Shown here: piece by piece, positions 1 through 13,855 of the stretch
Layout: every line of letters starts with the position of its first letter
Numbering within the stretch: the first letter of the stretch is position 1
Source of the DNA: Channa striata
Taxonomy: Eukaryota > Chordata > Actinopteri > Anabantiformes > Channidae
Direction: 5' to 3'
Length of the DNA stretch: 64,000 bases
Assembly: GCA_033026295.1 (NCBI GenBank)
Contig: CM065187.1
Span: 19,254,388 to 19,318,387, forward strand
Translations under genes and position numbers: made by a program
The notes under the pieces: generated by a model
Databases searched by the model: none
Seen by the model: the letters and a program-made list of their open reading frames with translations, nothing else
Told to the model about the DNA's origin: nothing

Positions 1-3000
1 CGGGTGTTGTTTGAATTGATTTATTTCATATTTACAATAAAAGTGGTCGGACACCCTTGGTTTTGATTTACCTGCCAGCAGGCCCATAGTGTAGTTAACT
101 CCCAATCTTCCACAAGAATGACAGATGGAAAGTGCGTGGGCATGCTATCACTTTAACTTAGCCATACACTATTCACAACGTCCCTCTGCCTGCTCTGCAA
201 AGATGTGAGTTGTCATTGAGCATTTCTGTTTACTCTGGTCTCTTCTCAGTAAATCTTGGGAGACTAAATGTAAAGAAAACTAAAGATATGTCTTTATATC
301 ACACAGTCTGACAGCTAAAGCAAGGGCTCATCTCTCAGCAAACACCAGGAAGATTTTTATCATACTTAAGCAAGATCGTAAAACTATAATTTTGTGAAGA
401 ATGTGTTTGGCACATAGTTAATAAAATCAAGTCTATACTATGAGAACGATCCAAATACTACAGATGTGTCACGTAATGTAGAGCAACAAATAAAGGTGCT
501 ACTTTTTTGTAGAGAGCACAGAGTTTGTGCATGTGTGAAATTAGTCCATGTATACATACCCTTGAAAGAATGTGTGTTTGCAGAAACCATGAATTGGGCT
601 TTAACGATAATTTGAGTCATTTTATAAAAACTTTCTAAAAAGTAGTTTGTTAAAATCCGACAGACATTAAAACCAACAAGGACTTGACTCTACTCGTGGA
701 TAACGTGTGTCTGCTGTCTGCATTATCCACCACGATTATTGTTAAAATATAATTAACAACACATTAGCTACACACACACACACAACTCTAATGGTTGACA
801 GTTTAGTTGAATACAATACATGCTTCAAATGTCAAAACATTTTTACAGATTAAAGTGAGAAGGAATTAACTGCAGATGCACAAAAAAAAAATCCAAAAAC
901 AAACACAGGCAAAGCAAGGCACTGCAAAAACAACATTATAGAGCAAATAAGAACAGCTTTTTCAAATAGCACCATTAGAAGACATCAATAGAAGTACTGC
1001 ACAAGGCAGTTGGCGTATTTATAGAACAGATGAAACTGCCCACAGGTTGTTGGTTTCATGTGCAAAACAGACCAATAATTCTTCTTATACTATTGGCAGA
1101 TCCCATCCCAGGAGAAACAGTGGGATTACATCTGCCGTCTATCAGTGATATGTTGTAATCCAGTCGATACTTCCAAGGACATTTTGGCCATCTGTGTTCT
1201 AATCTCTGGCTTTTCAGTGGGCACTACACTGACTGGACTGTCATGAGTCACTAACACACAAGATTGACTCATTATGCAAATGTGGACCAGACAGAGGACA
1301 CTTTTAAAGTTGATGCAATGAAGTTTTTTTTTTTTCCTTTTGGGGTGAAATGTCAAATTTCTTTTAAGTTTCCTTCCTTTTCATGTCACAAGATCTAAAA
1401 GTTTTGTAAAAGTTCTGAGCACGTATAAAACTGATAATGCATTCCTCCTGTTCTTTATTTTCAATCACCGGGGAATTCAGTGCATCATCTCCATAATCCA
1501 AGTACAGATCAGTTCTTAAGAGATGATGCAATCATTCTGAATTCAAGTGTAATGACAGTCTATTGTAGTTTGGTTTTAAACTCTTTCATAAATCTTAAAT
1601 GGCCTCAGCTTCATTAAAGACACACTACTCCAGAGCTCCTTAGTGTGCTTTCGTTTTTGACAGGTTTGATGAAGTCTGCTTTGCTTTTAAATGACGTTGA
1701 AGAACACGACTGTCTTCCTGTGAGGACGACACACACTTCAAGGACAATGTGTTGGACGGCAACGATGACACAGAGATGCACACAAATGCGACCACTCAGT
1801 GTCTGAAAACACATACGCACAGACCCTTCCTAATGCGGAGCACAAGCTGCAATGCTCTGGCGGTTTAGGAGCCTCACGTCCACTTAGATAATTAACAGTG
1901 ATCAAGGGTCGTCCTGCCTGTCGTGGTTGCCTCATGTTATTGCCTGTTCAAAAGGAGTCAAACTCATTGGCCTGAGCTGAAAGGAAAGCTACACACAGGC
2001 TCACATTCACATCCAATAAGCGCCAGTGTAAATGTGGGCAAAGGTTTTTGAGGTGGGGGCCGGAATCTGACTTATTTAATATGAACAAGGGAAGATCAAG
2101 CGCCTTCCAACCACATCCATGGAACGCTTTAAAAGGGACTCAAAATATAAAACAGACCCAAACCATGGCTTGCATTTAACATTATGCACCAATAATGAGT
2201 TTTCTATTTGTCTATTCCATCAGTGTTGAGTTAAAAAAGCAAAATCACGCTCTCTGCATGTTTTATGCATCCAGATACATGCACGATCACTTATAGTGAA
2301 CCCATTTTAACATGCAAACATGTGCATATTCTTCCACAAAATCTTAAAAAACCTACTGTGCCATGAGCCTTGCAGTTGTTATGGAAGGTTGCTCATGGTG
2401 CGAGTGCAACAGTCACATTGGCTTTTAGCGCTTTTCCACCAATTGAACAATCTGAAGACAAAAAGTGAAGAAAGAATGGAAGATGTTCCAGAGGGTACAC
2501 CATATTCCATGTCACTGCGTGTTCCACATCTGCTACCCACCAGACTGGTTTCCAGGAAGATGACGTTTCACTACAGAGGTTTTTTCAGTTTTCTCTGTGA
2601 TTTCTTTAGCTTTCCTCCACTGTCAGCAGTAAACATCACAGCTTGGGAGTCCCAGATAATGTCCTCCTGGAAGTTAGGATCTACATACACAGACGTTATA
2701 TTTTCTCATGCAGTTGTTCATCTTTTGTACTGATGATTTAACTGGAAGAATTTCATGCTGATCCAAGCTGTAGGGGTGCTTCAACTATGAGTCACATAAC
2801 TTTCTCTACATGAAAAATGAAGTTGCTATTCTGCCTATGAGCCTTCTGTCACTATTTAGACTCCTCCAAAGACTGGTTGCCTCTCTTCTGTGTGCACTCA
2901 GCAAGTCTTCATTCTGAAATGCTGTTGTTACTGTTGGCATGTTTGTAGGGGCACAGCATACAGTCCCTTCAAATGCCACGCCTCTATGCTTAACCTCATT

Positions 3001-3457
3001 TATTTAAGTATTTAAAAATGTCATATAAAAAGTCATAAATATAAAATAAAATAAACAATCTTGGTGTGTTTGATGAAGTGATTTGACAAATACCAAACAG
3101 ATACCCCATCCACATCCATCATGGCTGAACAGTTTGTACTTACTCTTTCGTAATATTTGTGTATGTGTTTTATAGAAGTGTGGTTTTCAGTATGGAGCAG
3201 TTGTAATGCCACGTCTTTGTTAAAACACTCAGCAGTGTCAGCAGACTCTCTTCTGCCACACCAAAGGACTGTTTAATTGATGCCACACGTGTGGCTGGCA
3301 GCATGTTGTGTGCCATTTGCCCTTTACACAGCGGGAGAAAGGTCACTGAGACTGTGATGTTGTTTTTTCTCAAAGAAAATCTAATAAATATAAATTAAAT
3401 GATGTGCCCAGACTGCCTGTATATTTATGGGGCTTCACTTTGGGAGCTTTTGGGAAC
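1..3457. other. Intergenic, nothing recognised
   Basis: AT-rich unique sequence with a short CA run at 772-783 and no supported exon on either strand. Open frames are short and lack family resemblance. It could include untranslated sequence of a gene beyond the left edge, which cannot be shown. Confidence 0.5.
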
Positions 3458-3592
3458 AAAGAAGGATTTGTTGGGTTTCCTCTACATACTTGTAGACTTT
3501 GACTTCACTGTGGAAAGTGCCATGAGACGACTTTGTGGTGAATTTGTGCTGTATAAATTAAAAAAAAGTTAAAATGAACTGAACTGAGCTTG
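3458..3592 (+). mobile_element. Diverged Rex1-like LINE 3' end
   Basis: The block reads 'GGATTTGTTGGGTTTC', then 'GACTTTGACTTCACTGTGGA', 'AAGTGCCATGAGACGAC', 'GTGCTGTATAAATTAAA' and an ending 'GAACTGAACTGA'. It aligns with the 3' ends of the better-preserved copies at 17988 and 35494. Only the 3' untranslated tail is present, as expected from 5' truncation during LINE insertion. Family name is by recall. Confidence 0.65.
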
Positions 3593-3825
3593 GGAGCAAC
3601 TTCTATGTATTAAAAGAACTAGTAAAACAAATCCATTAATTCTTCTTTCTACTGACAGTTAATTAAACTAATTAAACAGCAACTATTTTGTAAAGTGAAC
3701 ATTCTTACTTCATTGTGGAAACTGTGATTTCTCCCAATATTTTGATTGAGAAATAATCAGCTGGTCAAACAAGAGAAGCTAATTGTTTATGGATCCAGAA
3801 CTCAAAACTTGCTTCATATTCACCT

Positions 3826-3937
3826 GTACACACACACTTAGGGGCTCTGTGTCTTACACAAGGACACTTTGACACATATCCAGGGGGGACCGGGGATCGA
3901 ACACAGCTGCCTTCTGCCTGAGGTACTGTCACCCCAT
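3826..3937 (-). mobile_element. tRNA-derived SINE fragment
   Basis: Read on the minus strand it carries a B-box-like 'TGTTCGATCCCCGG', then 'GGATATGTGTCAAAGTGTCC' and 'GTAAGACACAGAGCCCCTAA', matching the body of common fish SINEs. The A-box end is shortened. It is a retroposed remnant, not a functional tRNA gene. Confidence 0.65.
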
Positions 3938-6034
3938 TCAGGTACGGAGATAAAGGTTTATTAAGTTTATGCCACATGTTACTGCTGTGTCTGGTAATGA
4001 GAGCCGCTGAATGACAAACCATCAATTTCTATTGATTGAGTAGCTCGTAAGGATGTGCGTGATGTGCGTAATTAGCCTTGAAGAAGGAGGCTGAGGGGTT
4101 AAACACTTTTAAGAACTGCTGCATCTGGGAGGCTGGAAGGCTTCTCTCCCTGCACAGTGATGTAAAGACACAGAGCCTGGGTTCTTTTTCTTTAGCCCTT
4201 TCTTTCGCATTTCATCACCCGCTTAGTGTTGTTGGTCGGGATGGGAGGGGAGGTCCTCCCTGTTGGAAGGAAAGGAATCCAATCTTAAGGTGGTGGTTTT
4301 ATTAAAAAAGGGGACTAGCGGAGGAAAACAAAGAAAGTTAATTATCCGATGACCTTGTTTGTCTTTATGTGACTTGTGTGGAGAAAGTGAAACAGACTCT
4401 GGCTGCTTAGTTTCAACCTTTTGCCCACGTCTGTGTTACTGTGTCAGAGTGTGTCCAACACAACCCTTCATCATAGTCTGCTGTACTGCGCTGCAAGTCA
4501 TATCAAAGACGAGCCCAAAGCGTCTGAAACCCAGCAGGTCGCTTGGCTAGTTGAGCTCCACGCAGCCTCGTGCTAAACCAAGCGTAGATTTAAATGATTC
4601 CATTTTATTAGTTGACCAGGTGAACAATGTAGCATAATGCCGCCGATAATATAATCTTTCCCATTGGATGTGTTGCTGCTCATTGTGTCTCAAGTCTGGG
4701 TAATACTGTGGTTCCTAAACAGTGTGATGACAGGTGACTGCACAGCACTTTTGTCAGCGCTGCTGTATGTTTCCCGGCATGAACGAAATGACAAGGCTTC
4801 CTTTTATGTGGTTTTGGTGCATTTCAATAAAATATTTTATTGAATAAAAACAAGCCAATAACAGAAAGGTGAGACATCGTACAGGACCGGCTTTGGAACA
4901 AGCAGCTGTTTCCTGTTTAAAAGTCCTATGTGTTGTCACACACTCTTCCCACTCCTTACCCATCGCCTACAGTGGTGACCATTGTTTCTGTCAGAATTAC
5001 TATGGCTTCTCAGTTGCTACTTATTATATAAGTCGCCTAAATGTATATATAAGTATAACAACATGTACCTGGCTGCTTTGTAGCAGCATTTGTCCATGAT
5101 GAAACAAGACCATGATGTTGATGGTGTGATAATGACCATTAAATAGGGTGATAACATTCAGTTATGTTATTACAACTCAGCGTGGAAAGCAGGCTTCTTG
5201 TTGGACAATAGCATTATAGGAGACTTTTCATATTAGAGAAGGCCCCATTTAGAAACACATTTAGAAAAGAAATAACTTATTCAGATACAGGTTGCTTATC
5301 GTGTGTTATCATATTCAGAAGATTATAGGAATATATTTAGCAAATAAAGACGGATTCCCAAAACAATGTGGCAAAGCCTGATGTCAAATGTTTCTTTGTG
5401 TTTAAAATACAGAACGTGCACCAAAAGCTTTTCTTTGGCTCTGGTAGATTAAAGTTACATTCTGCTAGTGTGGAGTGTAAAATATAAGTTTTGCCATTAG
5501 ACAAAGGCCTGATGAAAAGATGCCAATGAGGCGCAAGATGGGAAATGTAATAGGTATATTCAGCATTATTTAAGCTGAACCTGTAAGAAATGGTTGCCGC
5601 CCATTGACTCCCTGTCATTATTCATAGATGTGTCTCAGTTCTGAGTCTGATATTTACACTCTATAGTGACAAATTAATTGTTTAGGATCGTCTCCCAAGA
5701 CTTGTGCACTAATTTCTAAGCTACAACTAAATATAATGCTAAACAATGTACAGGTATAACCACCGTGTAGTACTGCAAAAATACGTGATTTTTGATGCTG
5801 TCTCTGTGTTTGTTTTGGTTCAAAAGTGTCTCACTATAGAGTAACCTAGACATGACGTTGATTCAAATGACACCAAGAAGTCATGGACAAATTATGGACA
5901 AATCAGCAAAGTTATGTCAGGCAGACTTAGTGAATTACTAAAAATTGGTACATGTAATTTGTTTTCTGACTTTGCTTATTTTTAAATCTGCTGCATATTC
6001 AAAACATCTTACAGTGGTTTTTAATGTAGCAGCT
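3938..6034. other. Intergenic, nothing recognised
   Basis: Unique AT-leaning sequence with no coding, RNA or repeat signal. Confidence 0.5.
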
Positions 6035-6166
6035 GTAGCTTCGGGCAAGACACTGAACCCAAAGTTGCTCCTGGTGGGTCAGTTGAGCACCATGGCAGCC
6101 ATCGTGTGTGTGTACCAAATTACTCTGTAAGTCGCTTTGGATAAAAGCGTCAGCTAAATGTCTAAG
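6035..6166 (+). mobile_element. tRNA-derived SINE, 5'-truncated
   Basis: It contains 'GGGCAAGACACTGAACCC', 'AAGTTGCTCCTGGTGGGTC' and the tail 'GTCGCTTTGGATAAAAGCGT' followed by CAGCTAAATG, a signature of abundant teleost SINEs. The tRNA-like promoter head is missing. Confidence 0.8.
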
Positions 6167-7254
6167 ATGTCAGTGTATATATATTTCATCGTTTCTTTTT
6201 TAAATATTACTTAAAATAGCTGTTTTTGGTTTACTAGACAAAATAACTTTAAATTAGTTATTTAAAAAAAGGCGAATAAGTTTTTAAAGTTGTGCTTCAG
6301 TGCAACGCACTTGCTCTTCATGTTAATTACCTTGCCTTAGTTTCTAGGTCACTTGTTACTTTTACTTCGACTGTCAAACCAAGTCAAAGTGTGCAACTTT
6401 TTTCAGTTTAAGCTCCCTTAGTATTGGCTACTGACTGCTCATGGAGTCACGTCAGGGTTTGCATGCTAAAACGTGAAAATCTCAAGTTTAGTTATGACAC
6501 AGCCTATTAAAACTCTGTGCAGCCAAGTTTGACAAGTTGAAGAAGGATATCTATGTGCAACATCCCCACTCACAAGACTGCTGGACTGTGCATCCTGTTC
6601 TGAGCAGAGCGGGGGAATTGCAAACCAAAGATGAGACCGAGCCCACTAAGGAAGATGCAGAAACAGTCATTCATATTTCATAAGCGAAGCCCTATGCATA
6701 TCCCCTCTCCCTTCTACCTTTAACATTTGCTTATTAAATTCACAGCTGTCAAAGCGCACCTCAAAGCCTCAGCACGCACACACTCACACGCACGGTCTCT
6801 GTATTTCTGATCCGTCCTAGAGACAAGTACCCTGACTTTAAACTCATTACTTTAGACAAGGTTTTTAATGGAAGCTACTGCCAGGCACACCAAGCACAGA
6901 AATGAACGAAGTGGACCGAGAGACAGACAGGAGGTGAGAGTAAACTTTTATTTCTTAATTCACAACACACCATCTTGTTACCTGACTGTAGACCTGAGGA
7001 ACTGAAGGAAGGACCCATTTGGAGGTTGGAATCCACAGGCAGATAGCCCGCTACATCATCTCCAGTTATGTTTCCCACACTGTGCCCATGTAGATCAAAC
7101 TTTGGCTGACTGGTTAATGCTTCAGTAACACAGCAGACATTTTCCACCAGGGAATCATTGAGCAACACCGACGCCTGGGGTGTCATAATGACAATATTGC
7201 GCCAGCAAAGCGCTAAATGACAGTGAGCTCACAGACACAGTGGTAGAAGTGGCA

Positions 7255-7440
7255 AAGATGCACTGATCAATGAGCAATCAATACACCCCTGCCAGGTAAT
7301 CACAAACCGCGGTGATTAACAGCGTCCGATCAATTGATATTAACCCCTGCATGTGCCAGTTACGCAGACAATCAGTGTCATTGTGCCTATTAAACAGCAG
7401 AAAATATTGCAGGCTATTCTTCCAGCTCGGGAAATGTCAC
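7255..7440. promoter_or_regulatory. Candidate conserved non-coding element
   Basis: Unique stretch with clustered TGATCAATGAGCAATCAAT, GGTAATCAC, GGTGATTAACAG, CCGATCAATTGATATTAACC and CAATCAGTGTC words. The recurrent ATCAAT/GATTAA cores resemble PBX/HNF-type sites. Inference from composition only. Confidence 0.28.
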
Positions 7441-9639
7441 CAAGCAGAAAGCTTAGATGTGTGATTCACGTTGACCCCACTCTCACGTCCGACCTGACTA
7501 ATAGCACATGATGACTGTCAACACATTTTTGTGTTAAACAAAACTTCACTGCTTGGAGTAAAGCTGAAGTATTAAAAAGGCTTGTTTTTTGGCTTCCAAA
7601 ATTTCCCTCCTTGTTGAGCTTGTTCTTGCCCATTTCTCACAAGTGGTGTAGCATATTTCTGTCTGCCTGCTTAAAGTGGAAACAAATGAGAAGATTGGAC
7701 AGAGTTCCACTTGGAAAAAAAAGATACAAAAGTAAAGAAAGAAGAGAATTTGAAAAACATTAAGAGACCAAATTTTTGTCGAGACACTGCGCTTTCCCTG
7801 ATTTTTTCCTTCACACTCACACTCTCCCACACAGACATGTGAGCACACACCCACACGCAGTTGCTTGATCCTCGTCACACACGTGGGCGTACGTGCAACA
7901 CACTAACTCCATATGTTTTCGCATGACATGCACTAGACTCTTAGAAGATGACATAATCAATACTTTTCTGAAAGTAGAGTATGAGATCTTTGCGATGACT
8001 AAGGATCACACGGCTAACATCAAACTCTTTTCTGCAGTCACATTCATCAACAGCTGTTGTCTGATTTGGCGCTGAAAACCAGAATTCCCTTTGACAGCTG
8101 TGGTTAACAGGCAAAATGATGGATGAGTGTGTTCACTCAGGTACGGGCCGTTTGGTAAAAGTTGACTGTCACTGAAAGAATTGAGGAATGGAAGCAGCTT
8201 CTTTCCGGGTGTGCTGCGGATCTAGCACCAGAAGGGGGAGCTGCCAGTGGGGAAGCTGGGGCCAAGCAGCATCCCAACTCTGTAAAATAGGTCAGAGAAT
8301 TCTTTCTCTCCCTCGCACCTGGCTGTATCCTGTGCTTGCATCCTCTTCACTTAGTTTAAATTCAGCAACACAATAGCACCCTTTGTTTCCTCTCTTCAGT
8401 CTTTATCCTCTTTACCCCCTCACCACACCATCACATTTACTTTAGCAAGCGCTCTGTCTCCCTCCCTCCGTTCTGCTCTCTGCCTGATCACACTACACTT
8501 TCCTTTCCTTCTTGACTCGTTTCTCCTGGCGGCCCCACCCACCCGTTATTGCACGGCTCAGCACAACTCCAAAACTTCAGCCATCACGCAACTCTGACAA
8601 ATATTCTACACAACGAAGCACTCTAACTTGCTGCTTACTTTGCCAGTACGCTAACCTTGAGTCTGGGAAGGATGCTTAAGGCAGGATGGATGTGTGTGTG
8701 CGTCTCCCACGTGCATGTGTGTGAGAGTGTGTGTTTCATCAAATGCAGATCAATATCACTCCAAGGTCACTTTAAAATTCATTTAATAAGAAAGTGAACA
8801 TCCCATGAGCCGTCGCAACCCCTGGGAGGCAAAACTCAACACGACCCAATCCCAAGGCACACAAGCGAAAGAATAGAAGAGAGGAGATATGGATAAATTC
8901 ATATCTGTATTATTAAGCACAAAGCCTTGTTTGGAGATGCGTTTGTCTGGAATGAATGTCTCACCAACTCCATGTTTTATTAACGGTCGTGGAGCAAGCC
9001 AGCAAAAGCATATTGTGTCTTGTGCCACCATCTGTGTGTATTTTTCTGTGCATGTGTTTGTGTGCAACAAAATGTGTGTTTGTGTGTGCAGTGATTTCTG
9101 CCACGCTTGGCTCATTAAGGTCAGGTAATGCACGGAATCCGACCCGTTCAGATCATGATAATTAAGTTGGAGTGTGAAGTTTTGCTGCGTTGATTAAACA
9201 AAAACGTGCCACCTCTTGCATCGGCACAAAGGGCTGCATTAAAATATGCGTGTTGAGCCACCACTCAGTCTTAATATTTAAACCAGCCTGGAGGTAAGGC
9301 CCACTCTAACACAGCCCGACAGACCGTGTGTACAAAACACTGGCTGCCTCCCATATAAACTCGCTTCGAGTGCACACGCGCACACACACACACGCAGCAG
9401 AACAGTGCTGAAGCAGCGACAAACAGACAAACACATACACAAAAAATAAACACAAGCTGGTTCAAACAGAGCCATAGATAAATCCATAAAATGTGTGTCC
9501 CATATGGAAGAAATGCTTTTATTAGCTAAGTCTGAGCCACCGAGGCTGCCGGGAGGCCTGCAGAGCTGGACCACAGGGATGTGACTGGTGCTTGTTTGTA
9601 GCCAGGCATGGATGTGGAGTGGAGGAGAGAGAGAGTGTG

Positions 9640-9725
9640 ACCCACAGAGACCCAGGTGATCCGAGCGTTAATTACCATCTGCTAATTTAGAGAGAGACTG
9701 ATCATTAAGCGGAGTGAGCCACTGG
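9640..9725. promoter_or_regulatory. Candidate homeodomain-site cluster
   Basis: GCGTTAATTACC, CTGCTAATTTAG and GATCATTAAGCGG lie within about 60 bp of unique sequence. Weak evidence. Confidence 0.22.
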
Positions 9726-9825
9726 AGGGCTTGAGGACTCCCTGTCTCTCCTCTATTCCTCTTCCCTTCTTCTTCTTCTTTCTTCCTGACCCCGATCTTC
9801 TGTCCCAATTAGCACTGCCCTGCTA

Positions 9826-9877
9826 TCTCTCTCTCTCTCTCTCTCTCTGTCTCCTACACACACACACACACACACAC
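9826..9877 (+). repeat. Compound (TC)n-(AC)n microsatellite
   Basis: A TC run at 9826-9848 is followed by an AC run at 9856-9877. Confidence 0.95.
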
Positions 9878-12800
9878 GCATCCTCCTTCCCCTGTGTGTT
9901 TCCATCAACACTGCTGCAGCCGCTGTCTAAACACCGGCAGCACTGGCTATGGGCACTGCACCTCCTCAAACACACACACGACCATTAGAGGAGACAGTGC
10001 TAAAGAGGCTGTGTAGACACCTCCGTCTTCTTGTACAATGACTAATGTGGCGTCACAAGCTGTCATCCATGCCTTGCCGAGTCTTCCTTTCCATTTTCCC
10101 TCCCTCATTGTCTTGAAATCTCTCTCACATTTCTGTCTGTAATATGATCTGTGTGTTTTTTCCCTCATCCCAACTCCCTCCCACTACTATTCACATCAGT
10201 TTTTTTTTTGTTACTCAGCACTTGAGTGATGGCAAAGTGCTTCAAACAGCTCAGAAATGGAGGCACTTTCAAAGAAACAGCCTCAGACTCTTTGAGGATG
10301 TGATGCAGTAAGCGACAGGTTCAGCTGTTATGCAGTTCTCCCATAGCCCATGATCCCTCACCTGTCCTCTGCTTCTCAGCTTCCTTGAGATGCGCGTCTT
10401 TCCCCCCGGACCCCCTGGGGTTTGAGGCAGGGCAGGATCAGCTGCCAAGGGGTCAGTTCTGAACTTTATGCCAGGCAGACCATCTGGAAACCGGCTACCA
10501 CCAGGTCTGGGCTGTGGCTTCACCTCCAGGAAGGCAGTGAGGAAATTTAGGCTGGGAGCAAAAGTTGCAGTGAGAGAGAGAGAACCTGCAGAGGGGGCTA
10601 ATGAAGCAGGAAGGGAAGTGAAGGGGAAAGATAGTCGTGGATGAAAAATGATGGAGATGATTAGAAATAAGGAAAGGACAACTCTCAGTAACAAGGCCGA
10701 GAGCAGAAGCTGTTGTGACATGAAGGAGATTCTGTTTGACAAGCTGCTTCATTGCAAATTATTTCGTGTGAATATTTGCGGGTGTTATTCTTTACAATTT
10801 ATGCCTCCATTATTTATGGCTAACCATCAAGAACAACTGAGAGCAGCAGCCATACAGCAAAAAAAAAAAAAAAGGAGTTTTACGGTATACAGCGTTTAGC
10901 CAAAACCTCACTAGATATTAATCAACACAGAAACAAAAGATTTTTTTAAATAATTTAGCAGTATTGAGTTATTTTAAGTCAGCCAATTAAATATTTGAGC
11001 TAAAAACCTTTTTTTCTCCAATGCTGAAGAAGAATGAATGCTACTAAACCCACAAACCTCCTCAGTCATTACAAGTGCTGCACAAACATGGAAGTTCAGA
11101 GGTAAATGAACCAATGTTTTCTAATCATTGTGTGAAAATTTTGTATTTTCATTAGCAAATATTAATCTCAGAAATCAATTGAAAATGTTAAATGCTTTGT
11201 TTGTCAGAACCATTAGTGAGGTAGGCAGATTGCTTCTGTCTGTGGAAAGTGTAATTAAAATCTCTCCTTAAGCTGTAAAAATGTAATAGGCCGTAGAGGT
11301 GTAAATGGATAGCTATGGATTTTACAGCACATTGGTGGAGACCAAAAGAACGCTGGGATAGGAGAAAACAAGGCCTGAAAACCAGGAATAGCACTACTTT
11401 GTCACATTTTAGTGTTGCTGCCAACACCAGGCCCAGAGACGTCCAAAGCGTGGACATACAGACAGGTGAAACTAAACTTTGACAGAAGGCAACAGGCCTA
11501 GTGAATGTTGCGGCAGTGGCAACAGTGGACAAAGTCCAAAGCCACCAAAGCAGTAGGTTTAACGGGCAGCAAAAACGGACAGACATAACAGCCTGAGTGT
11601 AGAGGCAGAGGACAGAGGGACATGGACCAACTTATACCTTTCATGAAAAACTGTGGGAGAATGAAGAAATGCTGGGCAGTCGGGCAGGATCAAGGTCAGA
11701 TGTTGGTGAAGAGAAGAAAAGTTCCAGGACATCTTGTGGCTGGAGGGAACATGACAAGACGAAGCCAAGACAGGAACTGGGACACCTGTTGGACTGTTTG
11801 CCAATAAACCCAGTCACATCAGCTCCGGAAGGTGATAACATCCCACAGCTGAGTTTCTGACCCCAAGTGACAGAGACTGTACAATCTTGTGTGTCCCATT
11901 TAATGTTATTGTCTTGGCAACCCAGCAATGTACCGGCTCCATCATCCATGTGAATGCATTAGCAATGGAAAATATTCACACGGGAATCATGTGATCAGAC
12001 AATGAGGAGCATGTCCATTTATCCCACGTAGCCTAGAAGAACCTTTGTTTGTGATAAATTTTATGATCTATTCAAATGGAAAAAATTCTGTCAAACTGGT
12101 TCATTCAGGAAATGTGTTTTGACAGGGCATTTTGTCTAAGCTCAGTAAAAGCTTTTTGTTATTCTCTGTGTATAAAAAAAAATCATCAAATCCCCATGAG
12201 AATTGAAATGCCTCCCGGAGAGACATTACAGCATTGTGTGTGTTTGTGTGTGTGTGTGCGTGTGTGTGCAAGCTGCCAAAAATAAGTTGAACACACTAGT
12301 CACTACCGTGAAATGCTAGAATGACTTACACAAACATTACTACATTAATCAGTGAAAAATTAGTCATGGATTTGTAGTGTTCAGTTTTCACAAAGAGGAG
12401 AGGAAGAATAAACTTGAGCTGTCCTTGACAGATGTGACTTCTATCTAGAATGAGCCATTGAACAACTGAATGTCTCTACAGAATACAAAATCTGCTGGAG
12501 GTGTGAAGACGTGAACTCATTAAGTAACGTCGTTTGTTTTGTAGCATTTTAAAACACATGTGCTTGCAACAGACAAGAAAAAAATCTGTGTTAATTAATT
12601 GTCTCTGTGCATGTGTAATTAATAATGCACATTTTCTATTTTGGTCTTTTGCTGCACTAAGGAGGCAATTTCTCACACCTCAAACTAAAAGCTTTCAGTG
12701 GGCTGGATGCAAAAGCCCAAAGAACCATTTTAAACTGGATGAAAACGTTTTGGGAAGAGACGACCCACTCACACCATGTAAGATGCTGTCGTTTGCTTAA

Positions 12801-13804
12801 AAGACGAGAAAGAGAGAGCTTCATGAAAGCAATATGTAACCCAATGTTTCCACCATGTTCAGATTTGCAAGGTTATGGCATGGCTACATGAGTGTGTCAC
12901 TCAAGTTTTTCAGTCACTGTGTCAGAAGTGTTTTCATCGACAAGTCTACGCTTTTTTTAGCGTAAAAGCCCATGTTTGGTGGATGGGTCCAAATACAACG
13001 ACACCACGGGGCTCAGCCACTGTTACCATAGGTAGGAAGCCAGTCACAGACATATCAGAATAAATATATTTTTGCGAACTGATAACAGTTACTGGCTCAA
13101 GATGTTGCCAAAAAGCAACATTTTCGCTCTTGACTCTGTCAAGTTCACAAAGTTTCTTCAAGAATATTTGAACCCGTATGGCAAGACATGCCTTTGCAGT
13201 GAGTTAGTTTATACGCTGACAGTTCATCAAAGTTAAATTCAATGCAAAAGAGGCATTTATTCATTTATAGAGGATTTACTCTGCACCCAAAAAGCAAATC
13301 TGGTGACCGAGAAGATTCCAATTGAATGAACCGATTCCACCATTTAAATGCTGGTTCAAATTCTTCTATCTCTAGTGACGTTTGCAAGCATGTGTGCCCC
13401 CACCTGGTCATCTAAGCTTAGTTGCAAGAAAATTTCCCATTTTATGAAGATGATTAGGAAGAGAACATAGTGTGACTTCTGCAGTCCATCTGCAATGTTA
13501 CATCTGTTGTTGGTTTGGCTCTGATTTCTGTGCTTTTGTGCTAGTTTTACATTGAACTTTAAGTAAATATCTAAGTATAGCTTGGACCATTCAGTTAGGA
13601 CTGAACAGTCCTGCGTATTGCAGCAGTAATATTACAGTTGAAATTGAAGCAAAGTCTTAAACTCGACTAACACAGAGAAAGAAAAGTATATGTTCTTTAC
13701 ACGTTTAACATCTTGTGCCCTCACAGAAGATGTAAAATACTGTTGCACGTTCTATAAAAACATGCACTTGAGTAAGATTATGATGTAACTTTGATGTAAA
13801 GTAA
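9878..13804. other. Intergenic, nothing recognised
   Basis: Poly-T at 10201-10209, poly-A at 10860-10873 and a TG run at 12236. Open frames up to 157 codons lack domain resemblance. Confidence 0.5.
12236..12269 (+). repeat. Interrupted (TG)n microsatellite
   Basis: TG run broken by TT and CG interruptions. Confidence 0.85.
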
Positions 13805-13855
13805 GCCGTGTTGGGGAATGTTACTTTTAAAAGTAATCAGTTAATTTTCCATTTC
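13805..13855 (+). mobile_element. Short DNA-transposon terminal remnant
   Basis: 'GTGTTGGGGAATGTTACTTT' followed by TAAAAGTAATCAGTTA resembles the end of a widespread fish non-autonomous element rich in AGTAAT/GTTACTTT words. No opposite end was recognised nearby. Recalled resemblance only. Confidence 0.45.

Larger units (their letters stand above)
6167..9825. other. Intergenic, candidate regulatory patch only
   Basis: Mostly unique. It holds the ATCAAT-rich patch at 7255-7440, a CT-rich stretch at about 8385-8530, imperfect GT/CA stretches (8690-8735, 9045-9090, 9380-9400) and the homeodomain-core cluster at 9640. No exon found. Confidence 0.5.

Noticed and set aside
1..60. Minus-strand AATAAA near the left edge as the end of a neighbouring gene
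   Set aside because: Such hexamers are frequent by chance in AT-rich DNA, and no coding exon to its right supports a minus-strand gene.
10269..10742. 157-codon minus-strand open frame
   Set aside because: No start context, splice context or domain resemblance. Composition follows CT-rich sequence.
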